Positions 13,969 through 22,179 of a stretch of 64,000 bases of DNA are shown here, piece by piece. How positions within the stretch are numbered: position 1 is the first letter of the stretch; each line of letters starts with the position of its first letter. The translations under genes were made by a program, and so were the position numbers. A model generated the notes under the pieces. That model was not told the DNA's origin. It saw only the letters and a program-made list of their open reading frames with translations, and made no database searches. Origin of the DNA: Bathynomus jamesi (taxonomy: Eukaryota; Arthropoda; Malacostraca; Isopoda; Cirolanidae); NCBI GenBank assembly GCA_023014485.1, contig JAJOZX010003215.1, positions 401,001-465,000 of the forward strand, given 5' to 3'.

Positions 13969-15608
13969 TATTCTTCAATAAGTCTTACCCTGTCTTCATA
14001 AACAAGAGAACGATCAGTAAATTAAAGTAACAAAATCAATGATGGACACCTTAACTCCTGATCCCTGACAGGTTTCACAATTTTCCGTCTGAGCATTGAG
14101 ACGTCCCCCTCTTCCGTCACAAGACTCACAAGTGAGATCTCTTTCGACCTTTAGTTTCTTCTTACATCCCTTGAACAACTGTTCTAAGGTCACTGAAACC
14201 TTATGTTCCACTGGGGGAGCTTTTTGACGACCTTTTTCAGAAGCACCTTTGCCAAAAAATGTAGAGAATCCTTCTTCATCTTCCTCGTCGTCCGCGTTAA
14301 CTCCTCCACCGAAGAACATGTTGAAGATATCCATAGGATTCCTGAAGTCAAAGCGACCTCCGCTTGCTCCCTTCTGCGCGGAAAATATATGGTTCATAAG
14401 CTGTATTTATGGTAAATAGATGGAAAGTGCGTTTAAGTACGGTCATTGCACTTAATACACATTTATATAGTGAATACGTTGAATTGAGTAAAAAAAAATG
14501 CAAACATTAACGCAGCGAATCGACAGCCACAGAGTATAAATACAATACTTTATAATTTGTGTATAGTAACAATAATACATTTACTCAGTATGAGCATCTT
14601 GCGTAATGGAATTACGTTATTTATATGGAACTTTAAAAGTTAAAAAATAGCCTTCCAATTACACCTTAATCATAGTTTTATATCTAAGACTAAAATAGAT
14701 GAACAATAACCTTTGCCTATTTAATAGTTTTCTTATCGTTGGTTGGATATCGATGGATGATATTCCAAAAACATTTAACTCTTTCAGCATGAGTCGGACT
14801 GCGTAATAATATCTCATCGGAAATAATAACTTAAATCGTACGAAAATGCAGCCTTTCTACGTGTTTAGTCGAGTTGTCAGAAAAAGAAACCGAAAATGCG
14901 TGTAATGTAAGTGACAAGTTCGTAAAATATTTGGTTTTGAATAACAATAAATCTTATACTTTTTGGTTTACACAAAAAATATTCGTGAACGAGAAAATTA
15001 AGATAGGAAACACCCAATTTTACGGAAGAAAACCTAAATAATTCCAAATGTAAGGAAGGTTTACCCACATTTGAACTCCACCCGTTACAATGGGAACGAA
15101 ACAGAAGTGAGTTAATTTTTTTTTATTATCTCCCAACATGAATTGAAGCAAAATTTAAAAACCAAAATAAGTTTTGGGGTAAGGTGGTGCTTACCAGATT
15201 TTGGAATATCATCAATCGATATAATACGCTTAATTATAGTAGCTTCAGAAAATTCTACAATTAAAATCTTTATAATTATTTCTAAATCGTATATTTAACT
15301 ACATGAAGTAACGTTATAATTCTTTAACATATTTTTTTTGTATTACTTTAATTTGGGAGAGTTTTTTCTGTCGAAAAAAGAAGACCTACTTGTAACGCAT
15401 CCTCTCCGCCTTCGTCATATAATTTTCTTTTCTTGGGGTCTGAAAGAACTTCATAAGCTTGTGAAAATTTTTTGAAAGTTTCTGCACCTTCAGGATTTTT
15501 GTCTGGATGGTATTTTAGGGCTAGTTTCCTGTAAGCCTTTTTCAGCTCATTGACATCTACGTCTGTAGGAACGCCGAGTCTATCGTAAAATTCCGTTTCT
15601 TTCACCAT
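4169..15608 (-). CDS. DNAJA: DnaJ homolog subfamily A (type I Hsp40 co-chaperone), 5 exons, C-terminus missing
   Basis: This gene encodes a J-protein that stimulates the ATPase of Hsp70 and delivers unfolded clients to it, normally in the cytosol or on organelle surfaces. Coding exons in order of transcription are 15608-15390, 14373-14050, 9751-9605, 5644-5486 and 4354-4169. They join in one frame (73+108+49+53+62 = 345 codons) with AG acceptors and GT donors at every internal border. The order is J domain (HPD motif), short Gly/Phe region, four CxxC zinc-finger half-sites, then C-terminal substrate-binding domains. Animal members are about 400 residues, so roughly 50-70 C-terminal residues are missing; the last donor at 4168-4167 shows another exon must follow. 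An acidic insert follows the G/F region. The DNAJA1/DNAJA4-like subgroup is inferred from domain order and exon content. Confidence 0.93.
4744..5445. mobile_element. Foldback mariner with long inverted ends, in DNAJA intron 4
   Basis: The ends CAGGGTGTTTATAAAGTCC and its complement are flanked by TA. The inverted similarity extends over roughly the outer 230 bp on each side, far beyond a normal mariner TIR, so the left part is an inverted partial copy of the right. The unique centre carries a minus-strand transposase fragment (5216-5010) with [10 protein letters not shown] and [12 protein letters not shown]. The second catalytic Asp, normally QQDGAP, has become Ala. Spacing from that site to the last Asp is 41 residues. 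It is not autonomous. Confidence 0.88.
5486..5644 (-). CDS. DNAJA: DNAJA exon 4: C-terminal domain I, GxG strand
   Basis: A CTCTTACAG acceptor precedes 53 codons starting [20 protein letters not shown], the conserved strand after the zinc finger. They continue with [18 protein letters not shown] and DLFATLK, and the exon ends at an AAA|GTGAGT donor. The family motif of G-x-G-E-G-D is intact. Confidence 0.95.
5950..6129. other. Intronic stretch without recognisable features
   Basis: This part of DNAJA intron 3 is AT-rich with a poly-A run near 6000-6020. I see no coding or repeat structure beyond that. Confidence 0.4.
6130..6385 (+). mobile_element. LINE 3' coding remnant
   Basis: In two shifting frames this plus-strand segment reads like the end of a non-LTR reverse transcriptase ORF. 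It has a [20 protein letters not shown] segment, then a frame change, then a [12 protein letters not shown] piece and a final [13 protein letters not shown]. This F-x-R-x-x-x-x-W-N-x-L and FKRR arrangement is typical of LINE C-termini. The rest of the element is absent. It lies in DNAJA intron 3. Confidence 0.6.
6400..8145. other. Intron 3 sequence, with an (AAT)n microsatellite
   Basis: No gene is recognisable. An (AAT)n run lies at about 7376-7426, and a short motif near 8010-8030 (GGTTCCCAACCTCGGGTCGC) resembles the end of a hAT MITE without a partner. Otherwise it is AT-rich intron. Confidence 0.5.
7376..7426. repeat. (AAT)n microsatellite
   Basis: About 50 bp of the trinucleotide AAT, with one interruption near its start. 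Confidence 0.95.
8146..8513. mobile_element. Internally deleted mariner (copy B)
   Basis: The ends CAGGGTGTCCCGTAAGTCTG and its complement have TA duplications at 8144-8145 and 8514-8515. The left 255 bp match copy A (3680-4078) almost base for base, including the minus-strand transposase tail ending [10 protein letters not shown]. The central A/T-rich joining segment differs in length. It lies in DNAJA intron 3, so the same gene took two insertions of the same derivative. Confidence 0.9.
8520..9150. other. Intron 3 sequence, nothing recognised
   Basis: I see no convincing coding or transposon signature. A weak local inverted pair, CATGACATCACGCG and its near-complement, lies near 8991-9030. 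Confidence 0.4.
9155..9230. repeat. 25-bp tandem repeat, three copies
   Basis: The unit AACAGTTAAATACTTGTATAC plus a few bases is repeated three times head to tail with almost no divergence, which suggests a recent expansion inside intron 3. Confidence 0.9.
9605..9751 (-). CDS. DNAJA: DNAJA exon 3: second half of the zinc-finger domain
   Basis: This 49-codon exon has no start codon of its own. A TTTTACAG acceptor at 9758-9752 and a GAG|GTATTT donor frame it. It encodes [19 protein letters not shown], the equivalent of the family's GPGM linker plus the third half-site. The fourth half-site, CSICEGGR, follows, then TVKETKILE, which leads into the next exon. The last glycine of the fourth half-site is replaced, as is common in the family. 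It supplies exactly the part missing between exons 2 and 4 and keeps phase 0. Confidence 0.93.
9760..10840. other. Intron 2 sequence, nothing recognised
   Basis: It is AT-rich with no clear gene. A GC-richer patch at 9960-10180 (with repeated GGGCCCGG-like words) may be a decayed hAT MITE, but I cannot define its ends. Confidence 0.4.
10845..10907. repeat. (AC)n microsatellite
   Basis: An uninterrupted AC run of about 60 bp in DNAJA intron 2. Confidence 0.97.
11314..11385 (+). mobile_element. LINE 3'-UTR fragment
   Basis: GGTGGGGCCACCAGCTTGAC and GACCGACGCACGG match, in the opposite orientation, the tail of the LINE copies at 23080-24150. It is probably the 3' end of a strongly 5'-truncated insertion of that family in DNAJA intron 2. 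The upstream 70 bp show no reading frame. Confidence 0.6.
11400..11885. other. Intron 2 sequence, nothing recognised
   Basis: I see no supported gene or repeat, except a short CCAGTAGCGGATCTAGGATTT motif near 11788 that resembles one end of a hAT MITE. A possible partner (GGCCCCGTAAATCTGCTAGTGG) lies near 13783, on the far side of the mariner at 11891-13293. If real, that mariner inserted into an older hAT MITE. Confidence 0.4.
11986..13168 (+). pseudogene. Mariner (DD41D) transposase, disrupted
   Basis: It would have cut and pasted the surrounding mariner. Reading begins with [19 protein letters not shown], a helix-turn-helix DNA-binding N-terminus with a GRPRT hook. It shifts frame near 12240-12260 and has further breaks near 12533. 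The catalytic stretch shows FSDEANF, then [11 protein letters not shown], then [14 protein letters not shown]. Counting from the second to the last Asp gives 41 intervening positions, one of which is a stop codon at 12785. A hAT MITE at 12916-13094 interrupts the C-terminus, which resumes after the insertion with [19 protein letters not shown]. At least two frameshifts, a stop and the insertion make it dead. Confidence 0.88.
12916..13094. mobile_element. 179-bp hAT MITE nested in the mariner transposase
   Basis: The ends CAGTGATGCACAAAC and its imperfect complement (GTTTGTGCACCACTG) are flanked by a perfect 8-bp duplication, ACCTAAAG, at 12908-12915 and 13095-13102. Both the 8-bp target duplication and the CAGTG terminus are hallmarks of the hAT superfamily. 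The interior is noncoding. Confidence 0.93.
13329..13494. mobile_element. piggyBac-like MITE (TTAA), old copy
   Basis: It begins TTAACCCTTTAAGCACCAGC and ends GCAAAGGGTTTA, so one of the two TTAA target copies has mutated. It shares the CCCTTT terminus with the better copies at 30437-30532 and 57040-57171. There is no coding capacity. Confidence 0.6.
13888..13963. repeat. (AC)n microsatellite
   Basis: An uninterrupted AC run of about 75 bp, shortly downstream of DNAJA exon 2 in intron 2. Confidence 0.97.
14050..14373 (-). CDS. DNAJA: DNAJA exon 2: G/F region and first two zinc half-sites
   Basis: A CGCGCAG acceptor precedes 108 codons. They begin with a Gly/Phe segment containing [13 protein letters not shown], then an acidic stretch (ADDEEDEEG), the start of C-terminal domain I ([19 protein letters not shown]), and two half-sites, CESCDGRG and CETCQGSG. 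The exon ends after GVK at an AAG|GTGTCC donor. Phase is 0 at both ends, matching exons 1 and 3. Confidence 0.95.
14400..15345. other. DNAJA intron 1
   Basis: This intron between exons 2 and 1 is AT-rich and free of recognisable mobile elements, unlike introns 2-4. Confidence 0.7.
15390..15608 (-). CDS. DNAJA: DNAJA exon 1: J domain
   Basis: The start codon at 15608 opens a 73-residue J domain beginning [13 protein letters not shown]. Helix II and the loop contain KYHPDKNP, so the HPD tripeptide that contacts Hsp70 is intact, and [14 protein letters not shown] closes the domain. The exon ends with a complete codon before a GTAGGT donor. There is no in-frame alternative start upstream that matches the family, and MVKET is a typical family N-terminus. 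Confidence 0.95.
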
Positions 15609-16249
15609 TTTAATTAATCACTAAAACGTATACAGTTGAAATATTACATTTAAAAAAATATTTGTACTAAAATTTCCTTTATGAAAATAACATCTTAAAA
15701 CCGGATGATATTTACAGTTTACAGATATTCGTTCTCAACAATTGCGTTATATAATTAAAGAGTTTCATTATAATCCCTACAAAGAACAATTTGTTAGATT
15801 GAGTAAGTAAGCCACGTCAAAATGATTTGAATAATTGTGTACGTAAGTATACTATTTTTTGAAGTAAGCATTAATAAACAAAACCATATTTATTTAAGTT
15901 AGTTTAAGCTAATTTAACAGAGGTTAAACTGTGGATAACGGAAACTATAAGTTAGCCATTCATACGACCTCGCTTGTCCATAAAAGTGAAGTGTATTTCT
16001 CTTAAAATAAAGTAACATCCAGCAAGAAGGTTTGGAATATCACCCGGTTTTTCACTGCGGACATGAACGTTCTACGTAACAGGCGGAATTACCATGTTGT
16101 CTGATCATGTAATAGAGTAGTATATAAGGTGCACGAGTTTATGCTTTTTTGTGTATAAATTTCCCTGAATCCACCCCACTCAAGTGTAAAGAGTAAAACT
16201 ACAATGGCCAACTATTTAATTAACAGAGGTTATACGTCTTGCTAACTCG

Positions 16250-16250
<1 letters not shown>
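15609..16250. other. Upstream region of DNAJA
   Basis: This holds the 5' untranslated region and presumably the promoter. I could not identify a convincing TATA box, and no HSE array (repeated nGAAn blocks in alternating orientation) stands out. A 5' noncoding exon cannot be excluded. Confidence 0.4.

Positions 16251-16289
<39 letters not shown>
16250..16289. repeat. (TA)n microsatellite
   Basis: A TA run directly adjoining the left end of the mariner at 16290. TA is the target of these elements, so TA microsatellites here collect insertions. Confidence 0.9.
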
Positions 16290-16290
<1 letters not shown>

Positions 16291-17843
16291 TGGGTGTCCC
16301 AAAAAGTGACCCTAAAAAAAAATATTAATAACTTTTTTATTAAAGGTGCTAGAAGTAAATACTAAAAACTAAAATAACAAGTGAAGATGTAAATTTTGAT
16401 ACTGTATACATAATTATTATCAAAAACATATTGTTACTTTAAAATGTTAAAAAAAAATTCTACAAAATTTTCTCAAAAGAAACCACTTATCATGAAGGGT
16501 GGCCTAGTCTAACCAAAGGCCTTGTGACGGCGAATCCTACGGACCGGACTAGACTAGCCTAATCATTCCATTCACTTGCTCGTTCCGGACCTAGTCTAAT
16601 CACTCACTCGTTCTAGCAAGTTGGCGGCCAAAAAAACATCTTATGATACAAACTGTACAGAATTTCACCCACCCTCAGATGACGACACCACAAGAAAAAG
16701 CTGAACTAGTCAGGTATGTTTACGAAAGTAAATCAATCATCACAGCACAAAGAAGATTTCAAGTTAAACACAATAAACAGGCATCAGGAAAGAAGAGCAT
16801 AAAAAGATGGGTGAAAACGTTCGAAGAGACTGGATCCGTCCTTAAGAGAAAGAGTTGTGGACGCCCGAGTAAGTCTCTAGAAAGGTCGCAAGCTGTTATG
16901 GAAGCATTTCACACGGATCCAAAAACGTCAATAAGGAGAGTTTCAGTTGAGTTAAACATCCCACGATCGTCGGTTCACAGAATCCTTCACAAAAATCTGA
17001 AATTAAAATGTTACAAAGTGCAAGTGCATCATCAACTTTTTAAAGAAGATTACGCAGTAAGAATTGCTACTTGCCAGGAACTAATCGAGTTCATTGATTC
17101 AGACTCAAATTTCCTGAAAAACGTCATCTTCACTGACGAGGCAACGTTTCATACATCTGGAAAACTTAACCGCCACAATTGTAGAATTTGGGGACCAGAA
17201 AATCCACGTGAGACCTTTGAACATGAACGTGATTCGCCCAAAGTGAATGTTTGGTGTGGAATGTCAAGTTCTCGAATTTATGGTCCGTATTTATTTGAAG
17301 AACGGACTGTTACAGGTGCCTCGTACTTAAAGATGTTAAAAGATTTCTTTGTGCCACTACTAAAAGAAACTCCTGAATCATTTCAAACCATAATCTTTCA
17401 ACAAGACGGAGCCCCGCCTCACTATGCTAGAGTCGTTCAAGAATTTCTAAACGAGACTTTCCCAAGACGATGGATTGGTAGAGGAGGACCAATGAAATGG
17501 CCCGCTCGCTCCCCCGATTTAACACCTTTAGATTTTTATCTTTGGGGTTATGTTAAGTCTAAAGTTTACCATAACAAACAGAAACATTGTGGAATTGAAA
17601 CAGCGTATTCAGGAAACTATCACATCCATCTCCCCCATCTGTACTGGAGCGTGCCATTGAAGAATTTGAACGTAGAATTAGATTGGTTATAGTAAATGAT
17701 GGAAAACATGTAGAGGTTTACTAGTGCATGGGAATAAAACTTACACCTTCGCTTGTTATTTTATTTTTTAGTATTTACTTCTAGCACCTTTAATAAAAAG
17801 TTATTAATACTTTGTTTAGGATCACTCTTTTTGGGACACCCTG
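16290..17843 (+). mobile_element. Near-intact DD41D mariner
   Basis: The right end GGATCACTCTTTTTGGGACA-CCCTG is complementary to the left end (GGGTGTCCCAAAAAGTGACC), whose outermost bases have mutated from CAGGG. Inverted similarity continues inward for about 40 more bases. Length is 1554 bp with one long transposase frame. The element is embedded in (TA)n on both sides, so its TA duplication is not distinguishable from the flank. Confidence 0.92.
16679..17692 (+). CDS. Mariner (DD41D) transposase, almost intact
   Basis: The transposase cuts the element at its inverted ends and joins it to TA sites. The family-like start is Met at 16679 (MTTPQEKAELVRYVYESKS); a start 12 codons upstream at 16643 is also open. 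Residues 1-110 form two helix-turn-helix segments with the GRPSK linker. The catalytic triad is visible as IFTDEATF, FQQDGAPPHYA and [15 protein letters not shown], with 41 residues between the last two Asp, typical of rosa-like DD41D elements rather than DD34D mariners. After KSKVYHNK the frame appears to shift. The expected C-terminal helix (VLERAIEEFERRIRLV) is readable in another frame at about 17640-17700. The core is intact but the tail is probably damaged. Confidence 0.88.
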   Translation: MTTPQEKAELVRYVYESKSIITAQRRFQVKHNKQASGKKSIKRWVKTFEETGSVLKRKSCGRPSKSLERSQAVMEAFHTDPKTSIRRVSVELNIPRSSVHRILHKNLKLKCYKVQVHHQLFKEDYAVRIATCQELIEFIDSDSNFLKNVIFTDEATFHTSGKLNRHNCRIWGPENPRETFEHERDSPKVNVWCGMSSSRIYGPYLFEERTVTGASYLKMLKDFFVPLLKETPESFQTIIFQQDGAPPHYARVVQEFLNETFPRRWIGRGGPMKWPARSPDLTPLDFYLWGYVKSKVYHNKQKHCGIETAYSGNYHIHLPHLYWSVPLKNLNVELDWL

Positions 17844-17865
17844 TATATATATATATATATATATA

Positions 17866-19471
17866 CAGGGTGTTTCATAACGTGGGGCGCACTTTCAGGA
17901 TGGATTCAGGACTGAAAACAATGAAAAAAGTTTATATAAACATATGCCCGAAATCGCTTTGTTTCCGAGTTACAGCCCGTTGTGTGTTCCAGCAAGTATC
18001 CGCCTTACCTTTAAAGGAAGTGCTCAAAATGACCGCCTTGCGCTTGAATATACGCCTGCACACGCCTCGTCATAGACTGCCTGACGCATTCAAATATTCC
18101 AGGTATTGCTCGGATTTTCTGGCATCCTTGTTCTACACGTTGGCGAAACATTTCAACGTTGTCAATGGGTGTCACGTAAACGATGGATTTCAGATGACCC
18201 CACAGGTAAAAATCGAATGGATTCAGGTCCGGGGAGCGAGCAGGCCAAGAAATGAGTCCTCCACGGCCTATCCATTTATCAGGGAAATGGTCATCCAAAT
18301 AGTCTCTGGCTACTCGACTAAAATGAGGCGGAGCGCCGTCATGCATAAACTACATACGACGTCGGACACCAAGAGGAACTTCATCTTCATCGCTTAAATC
18401 ATTCCTTAAAAAATTGGAATAGGATTATCCTGTTAATCTTCCAGGCAAAACAAAAGGACCGATTAAGTTGTCGGCAATAAGTCCTGCCCATACATTGATA
18501 CTAAATTGTTGCTGGTGCCTTGACTGGATGATGGCATGCGGATTCTCTTCGGCCCAGTGATGAGTGTTGTGAAAATTGATCACGCCATTTCTTGTGAAGG
18601 CAGCCTCATCAGAAAACAACACGGAGGACAGAAAAAGAGGACACTGTTGAAGGGACCAAGTACAAAAAGCCTCTCGTGGTGAGAAATCAGCTTCAGTTAG
18701 GTCTTGTACTCTCTAAATGTGATATGGGTAAAGCTGTTGTTCCCGTTGTTCCACACAGTTGTGTATCTTACCCTCTGCTGCTGTTATCCTTCGGGTGTTG
18801 ATACCAGGATGTTCCTCCACGCGATTCAGGACTCGCTCCTCCAATTCAACAGTTCTGGCGCTGATTGGTCTACCACCATCTGAAACTCGCTTGTTGAATG
18901 ATCCTGTATCGTCTATTCTCTGAAAGGTCTTTTTATCTGGCAGACGGCGATTCGGAAACCTTTCCGCATACAGACGTCTTGCTGCGGCCGCATTACACTC
19001 GGCAAGTCCATACATGAGATGCATGTCTGCCATTTCTCTGTTTGAATAAGCTTCCATTCTCTCTCTTCAAATGCACACTATCACTGAATAGCACAAAAAC
19101 TTTTAAGGGTTTTATTTTTCACTGTACTGCACTTATTCACGGTAAGAAGTTATGAATACGAACAGTGAAACACCGCGATGCACCTCTGACTGACTGATGG
19201 CTCTACACTCAACGATATTGAAACATGTCATAGAGTGTACGAAACATTACAATCGGCAAGGCCATACATGAAATAAGTCTCGTACACACTCACAAACACT
19301 GTCGGCAAGCAGTGTTTGTAAACAGTTTGCGGAAAGAATTGCTGGAACACAAAACGGGCTGTAACTCGGAAACAAAGCGATTTCGGTCATATGTTTATAT
19401 AAACTCTTTTTATTGTTTTCAGGTCCTGAATCCATCCTGAAAGTGCATCCCACATTTTATGAAACACCCTG
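17866..19471 (-). mobile_element. Full-length DD41D mariner, minus-strand gene
   Basis: The ends CAGGGTGTTTCATAACGTGG and the complementary ATTTTATGAAACACCCTG have TA on both sides. Inverted similarity runs about 90 bp inward (GCACTTTCAGGATGGATTCA on the left). The left end is separated from the preceding mariner by only a 22-bp TA run, so two unrelated mariners lie end to end. Confidence 0.92.
18011..19057 (-). pseudogene. Mariner (DD41D) transposase, disrupted
   Basis: Minus-strand reading starts with MEAYSNREMADMHLMYGLAE, followed by a DNA-binding region with GGRPISARTVE. A frame break near 18710 follows, then LFSDEAAFTRNG with NVWAGLIADNLIGPF (18622-18425), another break, and MHDGAPPHFSRVARDYLDDH to ARSPDLNPFDFYLWGH and the end QGGHFEHFL (18346-18011). 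The three catalytic Asp positions are all present and the last two are 41 residues apart. At least two frameshifts inactivate it. Confidence 0.88.
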
Positions 19472-19479
19472 TATATGAT

Positions 19480-20485
19480 ATCACTGAACACTTGCGGAAA
19501 ATTTTATTTTTCATTCAGTCCTCCTCTATCAGCATTTTCTTTAGAAGCTCCTTCTGATGATTATCGTAGACTATAAATTATTTCTGAAAGATCTTATAAT
19601 AGTAGAGATTTAATTTTAAAAAGGACAGAGTATTCGGCTTGATAAGGCTACTATATTGCATATTGACATATCTTTTAAACTACTCATTTATTATCTTTGG
19701 AAACATCTGACATCTGACATCAGTAAAATGGTGGCTTGTTCTTTAATATATTAACAATAAGCTATGAGGCTAGTCTTTATGTCTAAATTTTAAAAACTCC
19801 AGACCTGATTATTAAGGATCTCGATCCTAATTCACATCCGAAAAAGATTTTAAAAATATCAGGTTAGGACTCTGATCCGGTTGATCCAGCGTTTCGAAAT
19901 TTGGCAACATCCATATATATATATTTGATAGTTTACACAGATTTGTGTTGAAACTAGAACTGTGCAAAAGCAATATGATATGGCTATTGTTCATGCTATG
20001 ATAACATTGCGTGCACGCGATAATTCAAAATTTTTTATACAACACCAAATAATTAAAAATTTATTATTCATGTGTATATATATAAAACACTTATTTTTCT
20101 ACTAATATTCACTTCATTTCATTCTTAAAAGCATAAAACGACACGCGGCCATAACTGAACGCAAAATACTTGTGGGAAAAGAGCCAAAATTTTACAGGGA
20201 AAACGCGTGGCTTCTGTTTGTAGGTTAAAAATAAAGAGCCACCATATGCCATTTTGATACGAGACACTGTCAAGAAAATGTTGATTTGTTGATAACTCTT
20301 TTTCTCTTCAATTAATTTTAATGTATTCCTTTACGTTTTACTATTTTATGAGGTTTTAGAACATATTGCAAAAGCAACTATAATGCAATAACCTTTAAAT
20401 ATAATTATTGGAGGGTAACCAGTGCATATTCTGAAAAGCACGTGATAAAACGAAATATGCTAAAAAAATGCACTTGAAAAAAAAG
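19480..20485. other. AT-rich intergenic sequence, nothing recognised
   Basis: I see no supported gene. Only short simple runs (TATATA near 19913 and 20080) stand out. Confidence 0.5.
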
Positions 20486-20490
20486 TTTTG

Positions 20491-20590
20491 GGGGTTTCCT
20501 AGATGGTGTAGTGGTAAGAGACATGCCCGGGACGTGACTCACGCTAGGTGGGGACGAAATTTCCTCTGTGCTGCACTTTTTACTTCAGTC
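20491..20590 (+). mobile_element. Putative tRNA-derived SINE head
   Basis: TGGTGTAGTGGTAAGAG fits the RNA polymerase III A box of a tRNA, and about 50 bp downstream GGGGACGAAATTTCC is a weak B box. No cloverleaf can be closed convincingly and no A-rich tail is clear, so this is either a SINE fragment or a tRNA pseudogene. Confidence 0.4.
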
Positions 20591-20744
20591 TCCGTGGTTA
20601 AAACTTATCAGTAATACAACTTATCACATACTTTTTAATTTTACATCTTAATTTTAAATTGTTTTGAGGACCACTAAATAAAAATGTTTTACAAATTTTC
20701 TGCAATCAGTGTGTGTCTAATATGCTGTATATATACATACATAC

Positions 20745-21500
20745 TAGTGATGGATCGAATAACCGCAACCGCAACCGCACTACAACCGCACAAAAATTCA
20801 CAACCGCAACCGTAACCGCAACCGCCGTTCCATAAGTGCGGTTGCGGTTGCAAAAGCTTAGTTAATTTTAATTTTAGGTTAATTAGAAATATTTATTTTT
20901 TTTAAAAGAAAATGATGGGTCTCCTTATGCGTGCTTAAACGTGACGTCATACGGCTGCAGCAAAAATATTATTCTTGAAATTCACACTGCCTGTCATTAA
21001 GTTTGACATCAGTTTTTCAAATGAATAATAATCCATAACTTTCCAATGGGTGGAGGCTGGGGAAAGTGGTAGGTGGGATGAACAGTGCGATGGGTCCTCG
21101 TCCCTTATCCTGGTAACACACTTAGTGCAAAATATGGTTTTAATTAATTTGACCTATTCTTTCATAATAGCTATATAAGTTTAGAATATACTTCATTTAA
21201 ATAGTATTTATTTAGTAAATACCTTATGTTGAACACAAGTTTTGCAACACACAAATAGCGGTAGCGGTGTATTGCAAAACTTGTGTTCAACATAAGGTAT
21301 TTACTAAATAAATACTATTTAATATATATTATGTACCAAGTGTGGCTAAATCGCACTATAGTGGCTAAATCCAGTTAATAATTATGCATTTTTCCTAGTA
21401 TATGATAACCGCAACCGCAACCGCGGTTGGAAAAAATTCGACAACCGCAAACACAACCGCAACCGCGGTTGTGAAAAACCGACCACTCGATCCATCACTA
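20745..21500. mobile_element. hAT-type nonautonomous element with CCGCAA subterminal repeats and internal hairpin
   Basis: TAGTGATGGATCGA at the left is complementary to TCGATCCATCACTA at the right. Both ends carry clusters of the hexamer AACCGC (plus strand on the left and again on the right), a layout typical of hAT subterminal transposase-binding sites. The flanks are ATACATAC-like repeats, so an 8-bp duplication cannot be confirmed. The interior has a strong 50-60 bp inverted repeat at 21190-21322. Confidence 0.7.
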
Positions 21501-21530
21501 AATTACATACATACATACATACATACACAC
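21500..21530. repeat. (ATAC)n microsatellite
   Basis: About seven ATAC units adjoining the right end of the hAT-type element. Confidence 0.85.
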
Positions 21531-21639
21531 TTGATATCGGGATACAAATATACAGGTGTCAAAGCACCAGGGCCAAGAGTCAAAAGTAGCACCAGCACCC
21601 GTGATTCCTCTCCCAGGTCTTGCTTTTGCCCGTGGTTGA

Positions 21640-22170
21640 GCGATTGAGCAGACAGACTGTGGTCACAGTGAGTGAGAGAGAGAGAGATTGCTCAAAATCT
21701 CAGACTTCCTGGTCCAAACAAAATTTGAGCTTCTCAGTGCCCAGGAAGAACGTCATCCGTTACAGAACGAACCAAAAAAGGCCCATCTACTCGCAAAGGT
21801 TTGCCGACAATGCCAATGTTGTGGGAATGTCACCATACACAGCTAAACAGCATTTCCATAAACTTGATACATTGGGTCGAAAACCTTTGCTCGCAAAAGC
21901 AAACTGTAAAAGGCAAATTCGAATGAGTCAAAGAAATGATTCACGTGCCTCCGTTCCATCAGTATACTGTAGCTATGGAGAAAGACGAATGAAGAATACA
22001 AAGAATACTACTTACAGCCCACATTACATGGTGGAGTTTTTAGTGTGGGCAGTAATATGGGATGCTGGAAAGGCGGACTTGATATTCATCGAGGGACACC
22101 TGAGAACCATCTTATTTTATTGTATCTTCAGTAGTATGGAAAGCAATTAGACGGAAAATTTTGCCTGACC
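21640..22170 (+). pseudogene. Tc1-like transposase remnant
   Basis: Shifting frames show the order of a Tc1 transposase: a GRKPLLAKANCKRQIRMSQRN segment like the end of the DNA-binding part (21868-21945), then KTNEEYKE and LHGG, a decayed GGGSVMVWG-like turn, and a LIFIEG segment near 22080, like the conserved FIEGTMN. Many frame changes and stops show old decay. I could not locate the inverted ends. Confidence 0.55.
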
Positions 22171-22179
22171 AAAGAATGA

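Noticed and set aside
15609..15800. Heat-shock promoter for the DNAJA gene
   Set aside because: I could not find a convincing alternating nGAAn array, so no regulatory call is made.
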